Positions 7,558-15,056 of a stretch of DNA of 31,638 nt are shown piece after piece. How positions within the stretch are numbered: the first letter of the stretch is position 1; every line of letters starts with the position of its first letter. The DNA is from Deltaproteobacteria bacterium. GTDB lineage: Bacteria > Desulfobacterota > Syntrophia > Syntrophales > UBA5619. The translations under genes and the position numbers were made by a program. The stretch is taken from assembly GCA_026388345.1 (NCBI GenBank), contig JAPLJY010000097.1:1-31638 (forward strand), given 5' to 3'. The notes below the pieces were generated by a model. It did not search any database, had not been told where the DNA came from, and worked only from the letters and a program-made list of their open reading frames with translations.

Positions 7558-8316
7558 TTACCGTTCATCATCGAACTTGAAGTGCGGTTCGCCCAAGCCC
7601 ATGTTGTTCTTGCTGTTGATGGAATGCCAGAGACCCATCTCCTTGAAGACGGGAACGATGGGGATCTCGCCCTCCGGCGGGACCTTCGTGATCACTTCCA
7701 GTGTAAAGACCGTATCGAGCGTCTTGGCGACATCCTGGAGGACCCGAAGGGCCTCGGGCAGCCTCTCCAGCTTGCACTTCCCCTCGATAATGGCCGACGT
7801 CGCCTTCTCGCCGAGGATGTCGTCGCGGAGCTTCCCCGTGGTCTTGTCGGACATGAAATGGGTCACGGGATTTTCTGCCGCCAGTTGATAACCGATATTG
7901 GCCTTCATCAGAGCCATGGCCACGGTCTGGACGTCCCGGAAATAGGCGCCGACCCCCGGCCGGCCCAGTTCAACACCAACGCCCACTTCGCCGGGGAGGA
8001 AGGTCCCCTTGACGTCGTTTGTCTTCATCTCCTCGGTTCCGCGACCGGGCGTCTGCGACCCCATGAACTCGATCATGGGATTGCTCAGAACACCGCGGAC
8101 CTCGCGGGGCCAGGGTTCTTCCGGCTGGAAAAGGGCGTTCACCGGACAGATGTTCGCCCGCAGGCACATCCCGCAATCGGTACAGGCGTCCTGGTCGATC
8201 TCGATGTAGACCCTGCCGGGAATCTGGTCATGACGCTCGAATGTCTGAATCCTTCCCATCGGGCAATAGGGGAAACATCTCTTGCATGCTATGCACTTAT
8301 CCTTATCTGCCTTCAT
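7558..8316 (-). CDS. 2[4Fe-4S] ferredoxin fused to an unrecognised C-terminal domain
   Basis: A 252-residue protein. Residues 1-62 form a bacterial-type dicluster ferredoxin: Cys8-11-14-18 and Cys45-48-51-57, where the second motif has a longer last gap (CxxCxxCxxxxxCP). Residues 90-252 form a separate domain I do not recognise, with a glycine-rich GEVGVGVELGRPGVGAYF stretch (about 110-127) and a Pro-rich end. No hydrophobic segment is visible, so it is probably cytoplasmic. The start ATG at 8316 has GAGGAGG four bases upstream. It is the first structural gene after gntR and its stop overlaps the ribosome site of the Cys-rich gene that follows. It probably supplies electrons to, or takes them from, the same complex. 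Confidence 0.8.
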   Translation of the reverse strand: MKADKDKCIACKRCFPYCPMGRIQTFERHDQIPGRVYIEIDQDACTDCGMCLRANICPVNALFQPEEPWPREVRGVLSNPMIEFMGSQTPGRGTEEMKTNDVKGTFLPGEVGVGVELGRPGVGAYFRDVQTVAMALMKANIGYQLAAENPVTHFMSDKTTGKLRDDILGEKATSAIIEGKCKLERLPEALRVLQDVAKTLDTVFTLEVITKVPPEGEIPIVPVFKEMGLWHSINSKNNMGLGEPHFKFDDER

Positions 8317-8398
8317 ACAACCTCCTCATTCGTATTGCCTGTATCTTTTCTCTTTCCGACCCTGCGACGGGATTTTGCGCGCATATCCGGGGCATCCC

Positions 8399-9079
8399 TC
8401 ACTTCGCCTCGCGGTTGGTCTGGAGCGCATCCTCCTTGGACTGCCGGATGTGAGTCCGCATCACCCGATCGCAGAGCTCCGGGTCTTTGAGCTTCAAGGC
8501 CAGGAGAATCTGTCGATGGCCGTCGCTGGCCCTCTTCCCCGCACCGAGGTATTGAAGGGTGTCCTTTCGATATCTCAGCACGTATTTCCTCATATTCACG
8601 ATCAGGCTGTGGAAACGACGCTTGTCCGCAACCATGCCGTGCAGGGTGTCGTGGAACAGGGTATTCCACTGAAATACCTCATCGATCCTTTTTCGCCGGA
8701 GTGCGTCATCCGCTTTCTCGATGATCCCTTCCAGCATCGCGATCTGTTCGTCGGTGATCCGCTCGCAGATGATCTTGAGGGTGTAACCTTCCAGAACCGT
8801 CCGGAGTTCGAAGAGGTCTTCGATCTCCTCCGGTGAATCGTTCGGGATGCAGAATCCCCGGGACTGCAGGGGCTCGATCAATCCATCCTGTTCGAGTTTG
8901 TGGAGGGCCTCCCTCACCGGGGTGCGGCTGACCCCCAACTCCTCGGCGAGATGCTCCTCCGCAAGGCGTTCACCGGGGCGGAATCGGCCGGAAAAGATAC
9001 CGGCCTTCAGATACTCGTAGGTTTTCTCCCTGACGGGGATACCGTTTTTCCCGGGTTTTCGGGATGGGTTCAAGTTCAT
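8399..9079 (-). CDS. GntR-family transcriptional regulator with FCD ligand-binding domain
   Basis: A 226-residue repressor-type regulator. The winged helix-turn-helix occupies about residues 15-80, with PGERLAEEHLAEELGVSRTPVREAL, the hallmark GntR sequence. The C-terminal FCD domain (about 85-215) keeps histidines in LFHDTLH, SDGHRQ and MRTHIRQ that in this family bind a metal and the ligand, usually a small organic acid. I place the start at ATG 9079; a TTG at 9148 would add 23 residues of unlikely sequence and overlap the promoter. It heads the minus-strand redox operon and is divergent from ferredoxin-ilvD, so it probably controls both and itself. Its sites are proposed at 9081-9092 and 9256-9282. 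Confidence 0.88.
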   Translation of the reverse strand: MNLNPSRKPGKNGIPVREKTYEYLKAGIFSGRFRPGERLAEEHLAEELGVSRTPVREALHKLEQDGLIEPLQSRGFCIPNDSPEEIEDLFELRTVLEGYTLKIICERITDEQIAMLEGIIEKADDALRRKRIDEVFQWNTLFHDTLHGMVADKRRFHSLIVNMRKYVLRYRKDTLQYLGAGKRASDGHRQILLALKLKDPELCDRVMRTHIRQSKEDALQTNREAK

Positions 9080-9080
9080 G

Positions 9081-9092
9081 ATTGTATCCAAT
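9081..9092. promoter_or_regulatory. Candidate GntR operator next to gntR start
   Basis: ATTGTATCCAAT is an imperfect palindrome (ATTG and CAAT arms) resembling FadR-subfamily sites built around GTATAC. It lies directly before the gntR start codon, and its TGTATCC core recurs at 9259-9265 and 9276-9282 across the divergent region. Binding is inference. Confidence 0.45.
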
Positions 9093-9119
9093 AAAGCCGT
9101 CTTTATAAACTTTGGAGAT

Positions 9120-9148
9120 TTTTTATTACATCTTAAATTACTTGTCAA
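9120..9148 (-). promoter_or_regulatory. Probable promoter of the gntR operon
   Basis: On the minus strand a perfect TTGACA (9143-9148) is followed after 17 bases by TAAAAA (9120-9125, four of six matches to the -10 consensus). It lies about 40 bases before the gntR ATG in an AT-rich stretch. The proposed operator at 9081-9092 lies just downstream of it. Confidence 0.45.
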
Positions 9149-9255
9149 GCTGATTTATTATAAAATATGATGCTGATATTACACATATTAACTTTTTTCA
9201 TCCCTTTCATCGCCGTTGCAGGCTTGGCTTCGGAAAATATCGGTGATCCGTTGTT

Positions 9256-9282
9256 ATTGGATACATTTATTGGCTTGTATCC
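9256..9282. promoter_or_regulatory. Inverted GGATACA repeat, candidate GntR operator for ferredoxin-ilvD
   Basis: GGATACA (9259-9265) and TGTATCC (9276-9282) form a perfect 7-base inverted repeat with a 10-base spacer. The larger ATTGGATACATT element shares a 12-base core, in inverted orientation, with the site at 9081-9092. It lies about 90 bases upstream of the ferredoxin start. The 220-base region between the two divergent genes shows no other clear element apart from its AT-richness. Confidence 0.45.
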
Positions 9283-9367
9283 CCCAACGACTTGTGCTAA
9301 AAAGTGCGAAGTCCAGGGGGAAAACGATCTCCCCACGATGATTCATGGAAAGGAGTTTTGCGACCCG

Positions 9368-9646
9368 ATGGCTTTTAAGGTGACCGTGGACAGCAGGAGG
9401 TGCAACGGCTGTGAGGAATGTCTGGAGGCCTGCACGGTGGGACTGTTCCGGATGCACAACGGGAAGGCTGTGCCCATGACGGACAGGGAATGCATGGGAT
9501 GTGAGAGTTGCGCGGGCATCTGCGATGAAAATGCCATCGCCGTGACCGACACCCGGGTAGCGCTTTCGGACACCTGCCTGCATCTTTTGGGGGCGTTGGA
9601 TGAGATGGAAAACGAAACGGAAGGCCGCCGGTCAGACGGTCGTTAA
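9368..9646 (+). CDS. Small 2[4Fe-4S] ferredoxin upstream of ilvD
   Basis: A 92-residue ferredoxin with two classical quartets, Cys12-15-18-22 and Cys42-45-48-52, and a short acidic tail. The start is uncertain. ATG 9368 has AAGGAG 12 bases upstream, which is rather far; ATG 9338 would add ten residues but lacks a good ribosome site. The open frame extends further upstream through the operator region, which is unlikely to be coding. Sixteen bases separate it from the ilvD start, so the two are surely co-transcribed. An electron carrier is not needed for dehydratase chemistry. It may protect or repair the dehydratase cluster, or may belong functionally to the divergent redox operon; both ideas are inference. 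Confidence 0.8.
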   Translation: MAFKVTVDSRRCNGCEECLEACTVGLFRMHNGKAVPMTDRECMGCESCAGICDENAIAVTDTRVALSDTCLHLLGALDEMENETEGRRSDGR

Positions 9647-9662
9647 GCTAAGGAGGATGATA

Positions 9663-11318
9663 ATGCGTTCCGACAGGATGAAAAAAGGGTTGGAGAGGGC
9701 GCCGCACCGCTCCCTGTTCAAGGCGCTGGGGCTGACGGACCGGGAAATCGAACAGCCGATGATCGGCATCGCCAACTCGGCGAACGAAGTCATCCCCGGC
9801 CATCTTCATCTGCACCAGATCTCCGAGGCGGTCAAGGCCGGCGTCCGGATGGCCGGGGGGACGCCGATGGAGTTCTTCACGATCGGGGTCTGCGACGGCA
9901 TCGTCATGGGCCACGAGGGGATGAAGTACTCGCTGAGCTCCCGCGAGCTGATCGCCGACTCCGTCGAGTCGATGGCGATGGCCTACCCCTTCGACGGCCT
10001 CGTCCTCATCCCCAACTGCGACAAGATCATCCCCGGGATGCTCATGGCCGCGGCGCGCCTCGACATCCCGGCCATCGTGATCAGCGGCGGCCCGATGCTT
10101 TCCGGCGAATTCCAGGGGAAGAAGATCGACCTGATCAAAGTCTTCGAATATGTCGGCAAGGCCAAGGTTGGGGCGATGACGATGGATGAGCTCCACGAGG
10201 CGGAGGGGTGCGCCTGTCCGGGCGTCGGCTCCTGCGCGGGGATGTTCACAGCCAACTCGATGAACTGCCTCACCGAGGCGCTCGGCATGGGGCTCCCCGG
10301 AAACGGGACGATTCCCGCCGTCTGGGCGGAGCGGATCCGCCTGGCAAAGGAAGCCGGAATGCAGGTCATGGAACTGGTGAAAATGGATCTCAAACCTTCC
10401 GACATCCTGACGACCGCGGCCTTCGAAAACGCCCTCAGGGTCGATCTCGCCTTCGGCGGCTCGACCAACACCTCGCTCCACCTGCCCGCGATCGCCAAGG
10501 AGGCGGGGATCCCGCTCACCCTCGAAACCTTCAACACCTTCAGCGACAAGACCCCGCACCTCTGCTTCATGGCGCCCGGCGGCCCGCACGACCTCTACCA
10601 GCTCCACCAAGCGGGCGGCATCCAGGCCCTCATGCAGGAACTCTCCCGCAGCGGCATGATCCGCAAGGAGGCGATGACCGTCACGGGAAAAACGGTCGGA
10701 GAGAACCTCACGGGCAGGAAGGTCCTCGATCCCGATATCATCCATCCCCTGGAGAAGCCCTACCACGCGACGGGCGGCCTCGCCGTCCTTTTCGGAAACC
10801 TCGCCCCGGAGGGCGCCGTCGTCAAGAGCTCCGCGGTCGACGACTCCATGCTCCGCCACACCGGCCCGGCCCGCGTTTTCGACGCGGAGGAGCCGGCGAT
10901 GCAGGCGATTATGGATGGAAAAATCAACAAGGGGGACGTCATCGTCATCCGCTACGAGGGGCCCAAAGGCGGCCCCGGCATGCGGGAGATGCTCTCGCCG
11001 ACCTCCGCCATCGTCGGGATCGGCCGGGACCGCGATGTTGCGCTTCTCACCGACGGCCGCTTCTCCGGCGGCAGCCGCGGCGCAGCGATCGGCCACATCT
11101 CCCCGGAGGCGGCGGAGGGGGGTCCTATCGCCGCCGTGCGGGAGGGCGACCGGATCGAAATCGACATCCCCGGAAAGAGGTTGAACCTCCTGATCTCCGA
11201 CGAGGAACTCAAGGCGCGCCTCGCCCAGTGGAAACCGATGAAGCGGAAGCTCAAGGGCTACCTGAAGCGCTACGCGGCCCTCGTCCGCTCCGCCCACACG
11301 GGTGCCACGTTCGAATAG
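9663..11318 (+). CDS. ilvD: IlvD/Edd-family dehydratase (dihydroxy-acid dehydratase type)
   Basis: A complete 551-residue dehydratase, the normal length for IlvD. Family landmarks are all present: [13 protein letters not shown] (38-50), GICDG-like [12 protein letters not shown] (76-87), cluster cysteines Cys119 in NCDKIIPGM and Cys191 in [24 protein letters not shown] sequence, and near the C-terminus [10 protein letters not shown] with the serine that acts as base. IlvD converts 2,3-dihydroxy-3-methyl acids to 2-oxo acids in valine, leucine and isoleucine synthesis; relatives act on sugar acids. No other branched-chain genes are nearby. The GntR, transporter and aminotransferase context suggests a catabolic dehydratase as an alternative. 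Start ATG 9663 is set by AAGGAGG at about 9650-9656; a longer in-frame opening at 9600 overlaps the ferredoxin gene and is less likely. Confidence 0.88.
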   Translation: MRSDRMKKGLERAPHRSLFKALGLTDREIEQPMIGIANSANEVIPGHLHLHQISEAVKAGVRMAGGTPMEFFTIGVCDGIVMGHEGMKYSLSSRELIADSVESMAMAYPFDGLVLIPNCDKIIPGMLMAAARLDIPAIVISGGPMLSGEFQGKKIDLIKVFEYVGKAKVGAMTMDELHEAEGCACPGVGSCAGMFTANSMNCLTEALGMGLPGNGTIPAVWAERIRLAKEAGMQVMELVKMDLKPSDILTTAAFENALRVDLAFGGSTNTSLHLPAIAKEAGIPLTLETFNTFSDKTPHLCFMAPGGPHDLYQLHQAGGIQALMQELSRSGMIRKEAMTVTGKTVGENLTGRKVLDPDIIHPLEKPYHATGGLAVLFGNLAPEGAVVKSSAVDDSMLRHTGPARVFDAEEPAMQAIMDGKINKGDVIVIRYEGPKGGPGMREMLSPTSAIVGIGRDRDVALLTDGRFSGGSRGAAIGHISPEAAEGGPIAAVREGDRIEIDIPGKRLNLLISDEELKARLAQWKPMKRKLKGYLKRYAALVRSAHTGATFE

Positions 11319-11368
11319 GGTTTGTTGCCCATCAGCGGCGGCAGGAATGCCTGACGGAACCATCCACA

Positions 11369-11410
11369 CGAGAAGCCTCCCATGCCGTCACGGGGGGCTT
11401 CTCGTTTTTT
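11369..11410 (+). terminator. Rho-independent terminator after ilvD
   Basis: CGAGAAGCC (11369-11377) pairs with GGCTTCTCG (11396-11404), followed immediately by six T residues. The stem can be extended by a few G-C pairs. It ends the ferredoxin-ilvD unit. Confidence 0.85.
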
Positions 11411-11860
11411 ATCTGCGGCAATATTCCTTCAGGCAGCCTGACCGATCGGCAAATCGGTAAATCATTCTTCCTGAAGGACACCTTGGACGAAGCCATCCCT
11501 CGGGCTGTGAAAAACAAGAAAAACCGGCGTGAAAATGATGGGAGCCGGCGCAATAGTAATAATTATATCATAAAGATAAGTCGTATCAGCGCGTCGATAT
11601 GCCTTCGAGATGGGTGCGGTTTCGGTGGCCTGGCCGGTGGGTTCACGAAGAAGGAATTTATGGACTTCTTCCTGTAAGCGAGCATCCGTAAATTTTGACG
11701 GACATCCAGCCTTTCAAACCGTAAGCAATACCTGGTAGCAACTTACGCCCCGAAGGGCGGTTTATCAGGGAGTAACTTTTGAAGTTACGCAGAAGGCCAA
11801 ACCAACCCTTCGACAAATAAGATGGAAATGAAAGCTTGACAGGACATTTTTGGAGGTGCA
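11411..11860. other. Gene-free stretch with three consecutive hairpins
   Basis: No convincing gene was found between the ilvD terminator and tetR. The stretch holds one copy of a diverged 59-bp repeat (11663-11721) and then three short inverted repeats in a row: GTAAG/CTTAC (11721-11746), CGCCC-CGAA-GGGCG (11746-11759), and GTAACTT-TTG-AAGTTAC (11772-11788). None is followed by a T-run, so they are not ordinary terminators. They could be a remnant mobile repeat or a structured leader. Confidence 0.4.
11663..11721 (+). repeat. Diverged 59-bp repeat, copy A
   Basis: This stretch aligns without gaps to 22404-22462, at 42 of 59 positions by hand count. It includes an identical 13-base block TTCTTCCTGTAAG and shared blocks AGCATC, ATTTT, GACAT and TTTCAA. 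In both copies the 13-base block ends a reading frame as Phe-Phe-Leu-stop. Its nature is unknown. Confidence 0.4.
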
Positions 11861-11886
11861 AATGTAAATGAACATTTACTTACATT
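11861..11886 (+). promoter_or_regulatory. Palindromic operator-like site upstream of tetR
   Basis: GTAAATG-AA-CATTTAC (11864-11879) is a perfect 16-base palindrome, and AATGTAA (11861-11867) with TTACATT (11880-11886) forms a second overlapping inverted repeat. It lies 13 bases before the tetR start and downstream of a TTGACA at 11836-11841, although no good -10 is visible. This is the expected place for a self-repressing TetR-family operator. Confidence 0.5.
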
Positions 11887-11898
11887 AATGGTGTGGAT

Positions 11899-12504
11899 AT
11901 GAAAAAAGGTATCGCCAAGGTAAATACAGAAGTGAGGCGGGAACAGATAAGGCAGGCCACATTCAATATTATCGCCAATCAAGGCGTAAAAGGCCTTACC
12001 ATCTCTGCTATTGCTGGAAAAGTGGGTGTATCGGAAGCCAACCTTTATCGGCATTTTAAGAACAAAAAAGACATCCTTGCTAATGCTGTTGAAAGTATTG
12101 GCGAAGGTCTCCTGCAGAACCTCAGAAGTGTTAAAAATGCAAAGATGACGGATCCTGTGAAGCGGCTAAAAAAGCTCTTCAAGCTCCATCTCGAATATAT
12201 TGAAGCAAACGAGGGAATTCCGCATCTTGTCTTTTCAGAAGAGTTACATAAAGGCAATCCTGATTTGAGGAATAAGCTTCTGAATACGATCAACACCTAT
12301 GCCCAAGAGATAGAATTATTGATAAAGAAGGGGCAAGAAGACGGAATCATCAATAAGGGAATCGATACTCACGCCTTTTCCTTTACGATTATCGGCATGA
12401 TCCAAATATCGACCATGGTGTGGTCGTTAAATAAATTTTCATCTTCGCTGGTTCTTGATGGCATGAGCCTCTGGAATAATTTCGAGAAATGCATGGCGCG
12501 ATAA
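11899..12504 (+). CDS. TetR/AcrR-family transcriptional regulator
   Basis: A 201-residue TetR-type repressor (203 if the GTG at 11893 is used). The N-terminal helix-turn-helix spans about residues 18-58 with GVKGLTISAIAGKVGVSEANLYRHFKNK, the typical TetR recognition helix followed by the YxHF motif. The C-terminal helical domain (about 75-200) is the ligand-binding and dimerisation part and is not specific enough to name a ligand. The ribosome site is weak (GGTGTGG). Base composition is clearly lower in GC than the ilvD side, which could mean a different origin. It may control the following DUF6448/M24/cupin/flavodiiron genes or the efflux operon at 16406. The palindrome directly upstream supports autoregulation. 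Confidence 0.87.
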   Translation: MKKGIAKVNTEVRREQIRQATFNIIANQGVKGLTISAIAGKVGVSEANLYRHFKNKKDILANAVESIGEGLLQNLRSVKNAKMTDPVKRLKKLFKLHLEYIEANEGIPHLVFSEELHKGNPDLRNKLLNTINTYAQEIELLIKKGQEDGIINKGIDTHAFSFTIIGMIQISTMVWSLNKFSSSLVLDGMSLWNNFEKCMAR

Positions 12505-12595
12505 AGCCGTAAGATACTAATTCAGGAGCTTATTATCCGTTTCGAAAAGGTGCTTTATAACAAGGGAAGTCAATGCCAGGATCCTGACTCTTGGC

Positions 12596-13183
12596 ATGTA
12601 CAGCTTTGCCGCTGCTCACTGCGACACATTGGATGGACCCGTAATTCAAGATGCCCGGAAGGCCTTGGAGGCCAAGGATGTCACACCCGTCCTCAAGTGG
12701 GTGAAACAGGAGGATGAAAAGATCGTTCGTGCGGCCTATGACAAGGCGCTCAGCTCCAAGGGCAAGAAAAATGCCGATGCAGCAGAAAATCAGTTCTTTG
12801 CGACCCTCGTCAAGATCCATCGAGCCGGCGAAGGTGCATCCTTTACTGGATTGAAGCCGGCAGGTGAATTCGAACCTGCTATTACAGAAGCGGATAAAGC
12901 CCTGGCGAATAGTTCCTCTGATGCGCTGGTAAAACTGGTCACAGACGATATAGCTGCCGGCATCAAGAACCGCTACGAGCATGCCGCGGCTACATACAAA
13001 CACAAGGATGAGAGCGTCGGGCAGGGCCGAGAGCTTGTTGAAGCGTACATTGAATACACGCATTATGTGGAACGGCTTCATCTGGATGCAACAGGCAAAG
13101 GATTACATGACGAACACCACGAAGGTTCTAAACATCCCCCCGCCAAGCATCGTTCATCTGATGTTCACAAACAGGGGAAATAA
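12596..13183 (+). CDS. DUF6448-like protein, signal peptide incomplete
   Basis: The 195-residue product contains AHCDTLDGPV near the start and FFATLVKIHRAGEGASFTG in the middle (about 64-82), both features I associate with the DUF6448 family of small exported proteins of unknown function. Family members normally start with a signal peptide just before AHCD. Here only MYSFAA precedes it. Reading upstream in frame gives a few more hydrophobic residues but no start codon or ribosome site. The start is therefore uncertain and the export signal may be damaged. The C-terminus is rich in His and Lys (from about residue 170), which could bind metal. It lies 91 bases after tetR and 31 bases before the M24 gene. 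Confidence 0.65.
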   Translation: MYSFAAAHCDTLDGPVIQDARKALEAKDVTPVLKWVKQEDEKIVRAAYDKALSSKGKKNADAAENQFFATLVKIHRAGEGASFTGLKPAGEFEPAITEADKALANSSSDALVKLVTDDIAAGIKNRYEHAAATYKHKDESVGQGRELVEAYIEYTHYVERLHLDATGKGLHDEHHEGSKHPPAKHRSSDVHKQGK

Positions 13184-13214
13184 TCAAAGCCGGGTTTTAT
13201 TTGGAGGTTAAACC

Positions 13215-14336
13215 ATGGACAAAAAAACCTGCCAGGAACGTTTACAGCGGTGCGGACAATTGATGGAGACCACAGGCATTGATGTGCTTATCCTTGTAAA
13301 GCCTGCTAACATGCATTATCTCACTGGTGACGGAAGACTCTGTTCTTATGCCATGATAACCAAGGATCTTCAGGTTGTCATGGGAGTACCCCAGACCGAT
13401 ATTGAGGATGTTAAGCGCCTTGCCTATTTTGATCATATTGTTGGATTTGAGAACGAAGTGGGTCTGATCCACTCTGTTGCCCATTATTTCAAAGATTTAG
13501 GCATAACAAAAGGTGTCGTCGGCCTTGAGTATGCGTTTCTGCCTGCGCCACGCATGGGCATGTTTACACACCCGCATGCAAAACCCGAAGGCGTAGAGCC
13601 CAAGGACTGTACCCCACTCATGTCTGCATTGCGGTTGGTGAAGGATAGCGAAGAAATTGAACTGATGCGGGCAGCAGGCAAAGTGGCGGATGCCGGGATG
13701 AAGTTCGCCGTAGCTTCCATCAAGCAGGGTATGACCGAGAGCCAGGTTGCCGCTGAAGCCGAATATGCCATGCGGCAGGCAGGCGCCGATGACTTCTACC
13801 GCACCTATGTCGCATCGGGACCACGCACCAATATTGCCCACGGGCTTCCCACGCAGAGAATTCTTGAAAAAGGCGATCTTGTAATGATCGATATTCATCC
13901 CGTCGTCAATGGATACTGTTCAGATTTATGCAGAACAGTCTGTGTAGGCACGCCGACGGCAGAGCAGAAAGCGGCGCATGATCTGTATGTCGAAGCACTC
14001 GAAGCAGCCATTGCAAAAGTTCGGCAGGGAGTCGGGATGGAGGTCCTTGAGGAGACGATGCACCACGTCTTTAAGGAAGCAGGCCACAAAGACCATATCT
14101 TCGGCCCGCCCATCCACGGCATCGGCCTTGAGTTTGAAGAGGCTCCGCTCCCAGCAGGCCATGCCTTTTTCCATGGCGAGAAAGGCCCGGGGCCGCTTGC
14201 CGCAGGCACGGTGATTGCCTTAGGCAACTGCGGCCTTTACACTGGCCCCTGGGGGGTCCGCGTCGAGGACACTGTGGTGGTAAAGCCGGAAGGGCCGCAA
14301 ATCCTGACGGGTTATGTCCGTAAACTGGAAATCTAA
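13215..14336 (+). CDS. M24 (Xaa-Pro aminopeptidase/creatinase-like) pita-bread protein
   Basis: A 373-residue two-domain M24 protein: an N-terminal creatinase domain (about 1-140) and a C-terminal pita-bread domain (about 148-365). Landmarks are Asp226 in MIDIHP, Asp237 in CSDLCRT, His301 in IHGIGLEFEE, and Glu351 in GVRVEDTV, four of the five usual dimetal ligands. The fifth, the Glu of the EPG motif, is replaced by Asn338 (ALGNCGLY), and the HE pair after HGIG is also altered. Genuine prolidases keep all five. The protein may therefore be a non-peptidase hydrolase like creatinase, or may bind a single metal. GGAGG precedes ATG 13215, and the cupin-ABM gene follows 12 bases after its stop, so translation is coupled in one operon. 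Confidence 0.82.
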   Translation: MDKKTCQERLQRCGQLMETTGIDVLILVKPANMHYLTGDGRLCSYAMITKDLQVVMGVPQTDIEDVKRLAYFDHIVGFENEVGLIHSVAHYFKDLGITKGVVGLEYAFLPAPRMGMFTHPHAKPEGVEPKDCTPLMSALRLVKDSEEIELMRAAGKVADAGMKFAVASIKQGMTESQVAAEAEYAMRQAGADDFYRTYVASGPRTNIAHGLPTQRILEKGDLVMIDIHPVVNGYCSDLCRTVCVGTPTAEQKAAHDLYVEALEAAIAKVRQGVGMEVLEETMHHVFKEAGHKDHIFGPPIHGIGLEFEEAPLPAGHAFFHGEKGPGPLAAGTVIALGNCGLYTGPWGVRVEDTVVVKPEGPQILTGYVRKLEI

Positions 14337-14348
14337 GGAGGCAACAAG

Positions 14349-15008
14349 ATGGAACGGATTAATCTGAAAGAGAAAGAGGTGTTCAAAAAGGAAGGGAGGG
14401 GCATGGCCAACTTGGTCGATGAACCGTATCTACTGATCAACCAGGTTTGTCTGGAGGCGGGACAGAATGTCCCGGAGCACCAAGCCAATTCCAATGTGAC
14501 CCTCCAGGTGATCTCCGGCGAAGGAACGTTCTTCATCGGCAAGGAACAAGTTAAAGCTGGGCCGGGAAACCTCCTCCGAGTTCCTCTGAACTCCCCCATG
14601 AGCATTCAAAATGAATCCCCGGAACGCTTGGTCTTTCTGGTCATCAAAACCCCTCATCCGGATGCCGTGAAAAAGGATTCGCCCGAGGATAAAACCAGAG
14701 AAGGGCGTTTCGTGAACCTGATCAAATTCCCTGCGGTGAAACCCGGCAAGGAGAAAGAATTTCGGGATTGGTTCGGACACTCCAGCGAACTTTTCGCCAA
14801 ACATCAGGGCTTCATCTCCCGGACGCTCCTGAAATCGACGGAAGGGACGGGCCGCTATGCCGCCGTCGTCGAACACGAATCGAAGGAGACCTTCATGGCC
14901 ATGCACCTAAGTGATGAACGTAAGATGCTCTTCAAGAAGATAGAGACGCTGATCGATGGGATGCCGAAACCGGATTTCTACGAAGTGGTGGCGACTCGGC
15001 GTAAATAG
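14349..15008 (+). CDS. Cupin / antibiotic-biosynthesis-monooxygenase (ABM) fusion protein
   Basis: A 219-residue fusion. Residues 25-105 form a single cupin domain (CLEAGQNVPEHQANSN as the first motif, then GEGTFFIG and PGNLLRVPLNSPM). The metal-ligand histidines of the first motif are reduced to one. Residues 118-219 resemble an ABM/dimeric alpha-beta barrel domain (LIKFPAVKPGKEKEFRDWF, HQGFISRTLL, W-poor). ABM domains occur in quinol monooxygenases and haem-degrading or sensor proteins. The start has AAGGAGG seven bases upstream and the gene is tightly placed between the M24 and flavodiiron genes. A role in quinone or oxidative-stress chemistry alongside the flavodiiron protein is inference. 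Confidence 0.72.
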   Translation: MERINLKEKEVFKKEGRGMANLVDEPYLLINQVCLEAGQNVPEHQANSNVTLQVISGEGTFFIGKEQVKAGPGNLLRVPLNSPMSIQNESPERLVFLVIKTPHPDAVKKDSPEDKTREGRFVNLIKFPAVKPGKEKEFRDWFGHSSELFAKHQGFISRTLLKSTEGTGRYAAVVEHESKETFMAMHLSDERKMLFKKIETLIDGMPKPDFYEVVATRRK

Positions 15009-15056
15009 TGTCTGGGACGATGATGATATACCTGTAACGATAAGGAGGACAAGCGG

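Noticed and set aside
9648..11369. 573-codon minus-strand open frame
   Set aside because: It is antisense to ilvD, whose motifs are complete; the product is Arg/Asp-rich with no recognisable domain.
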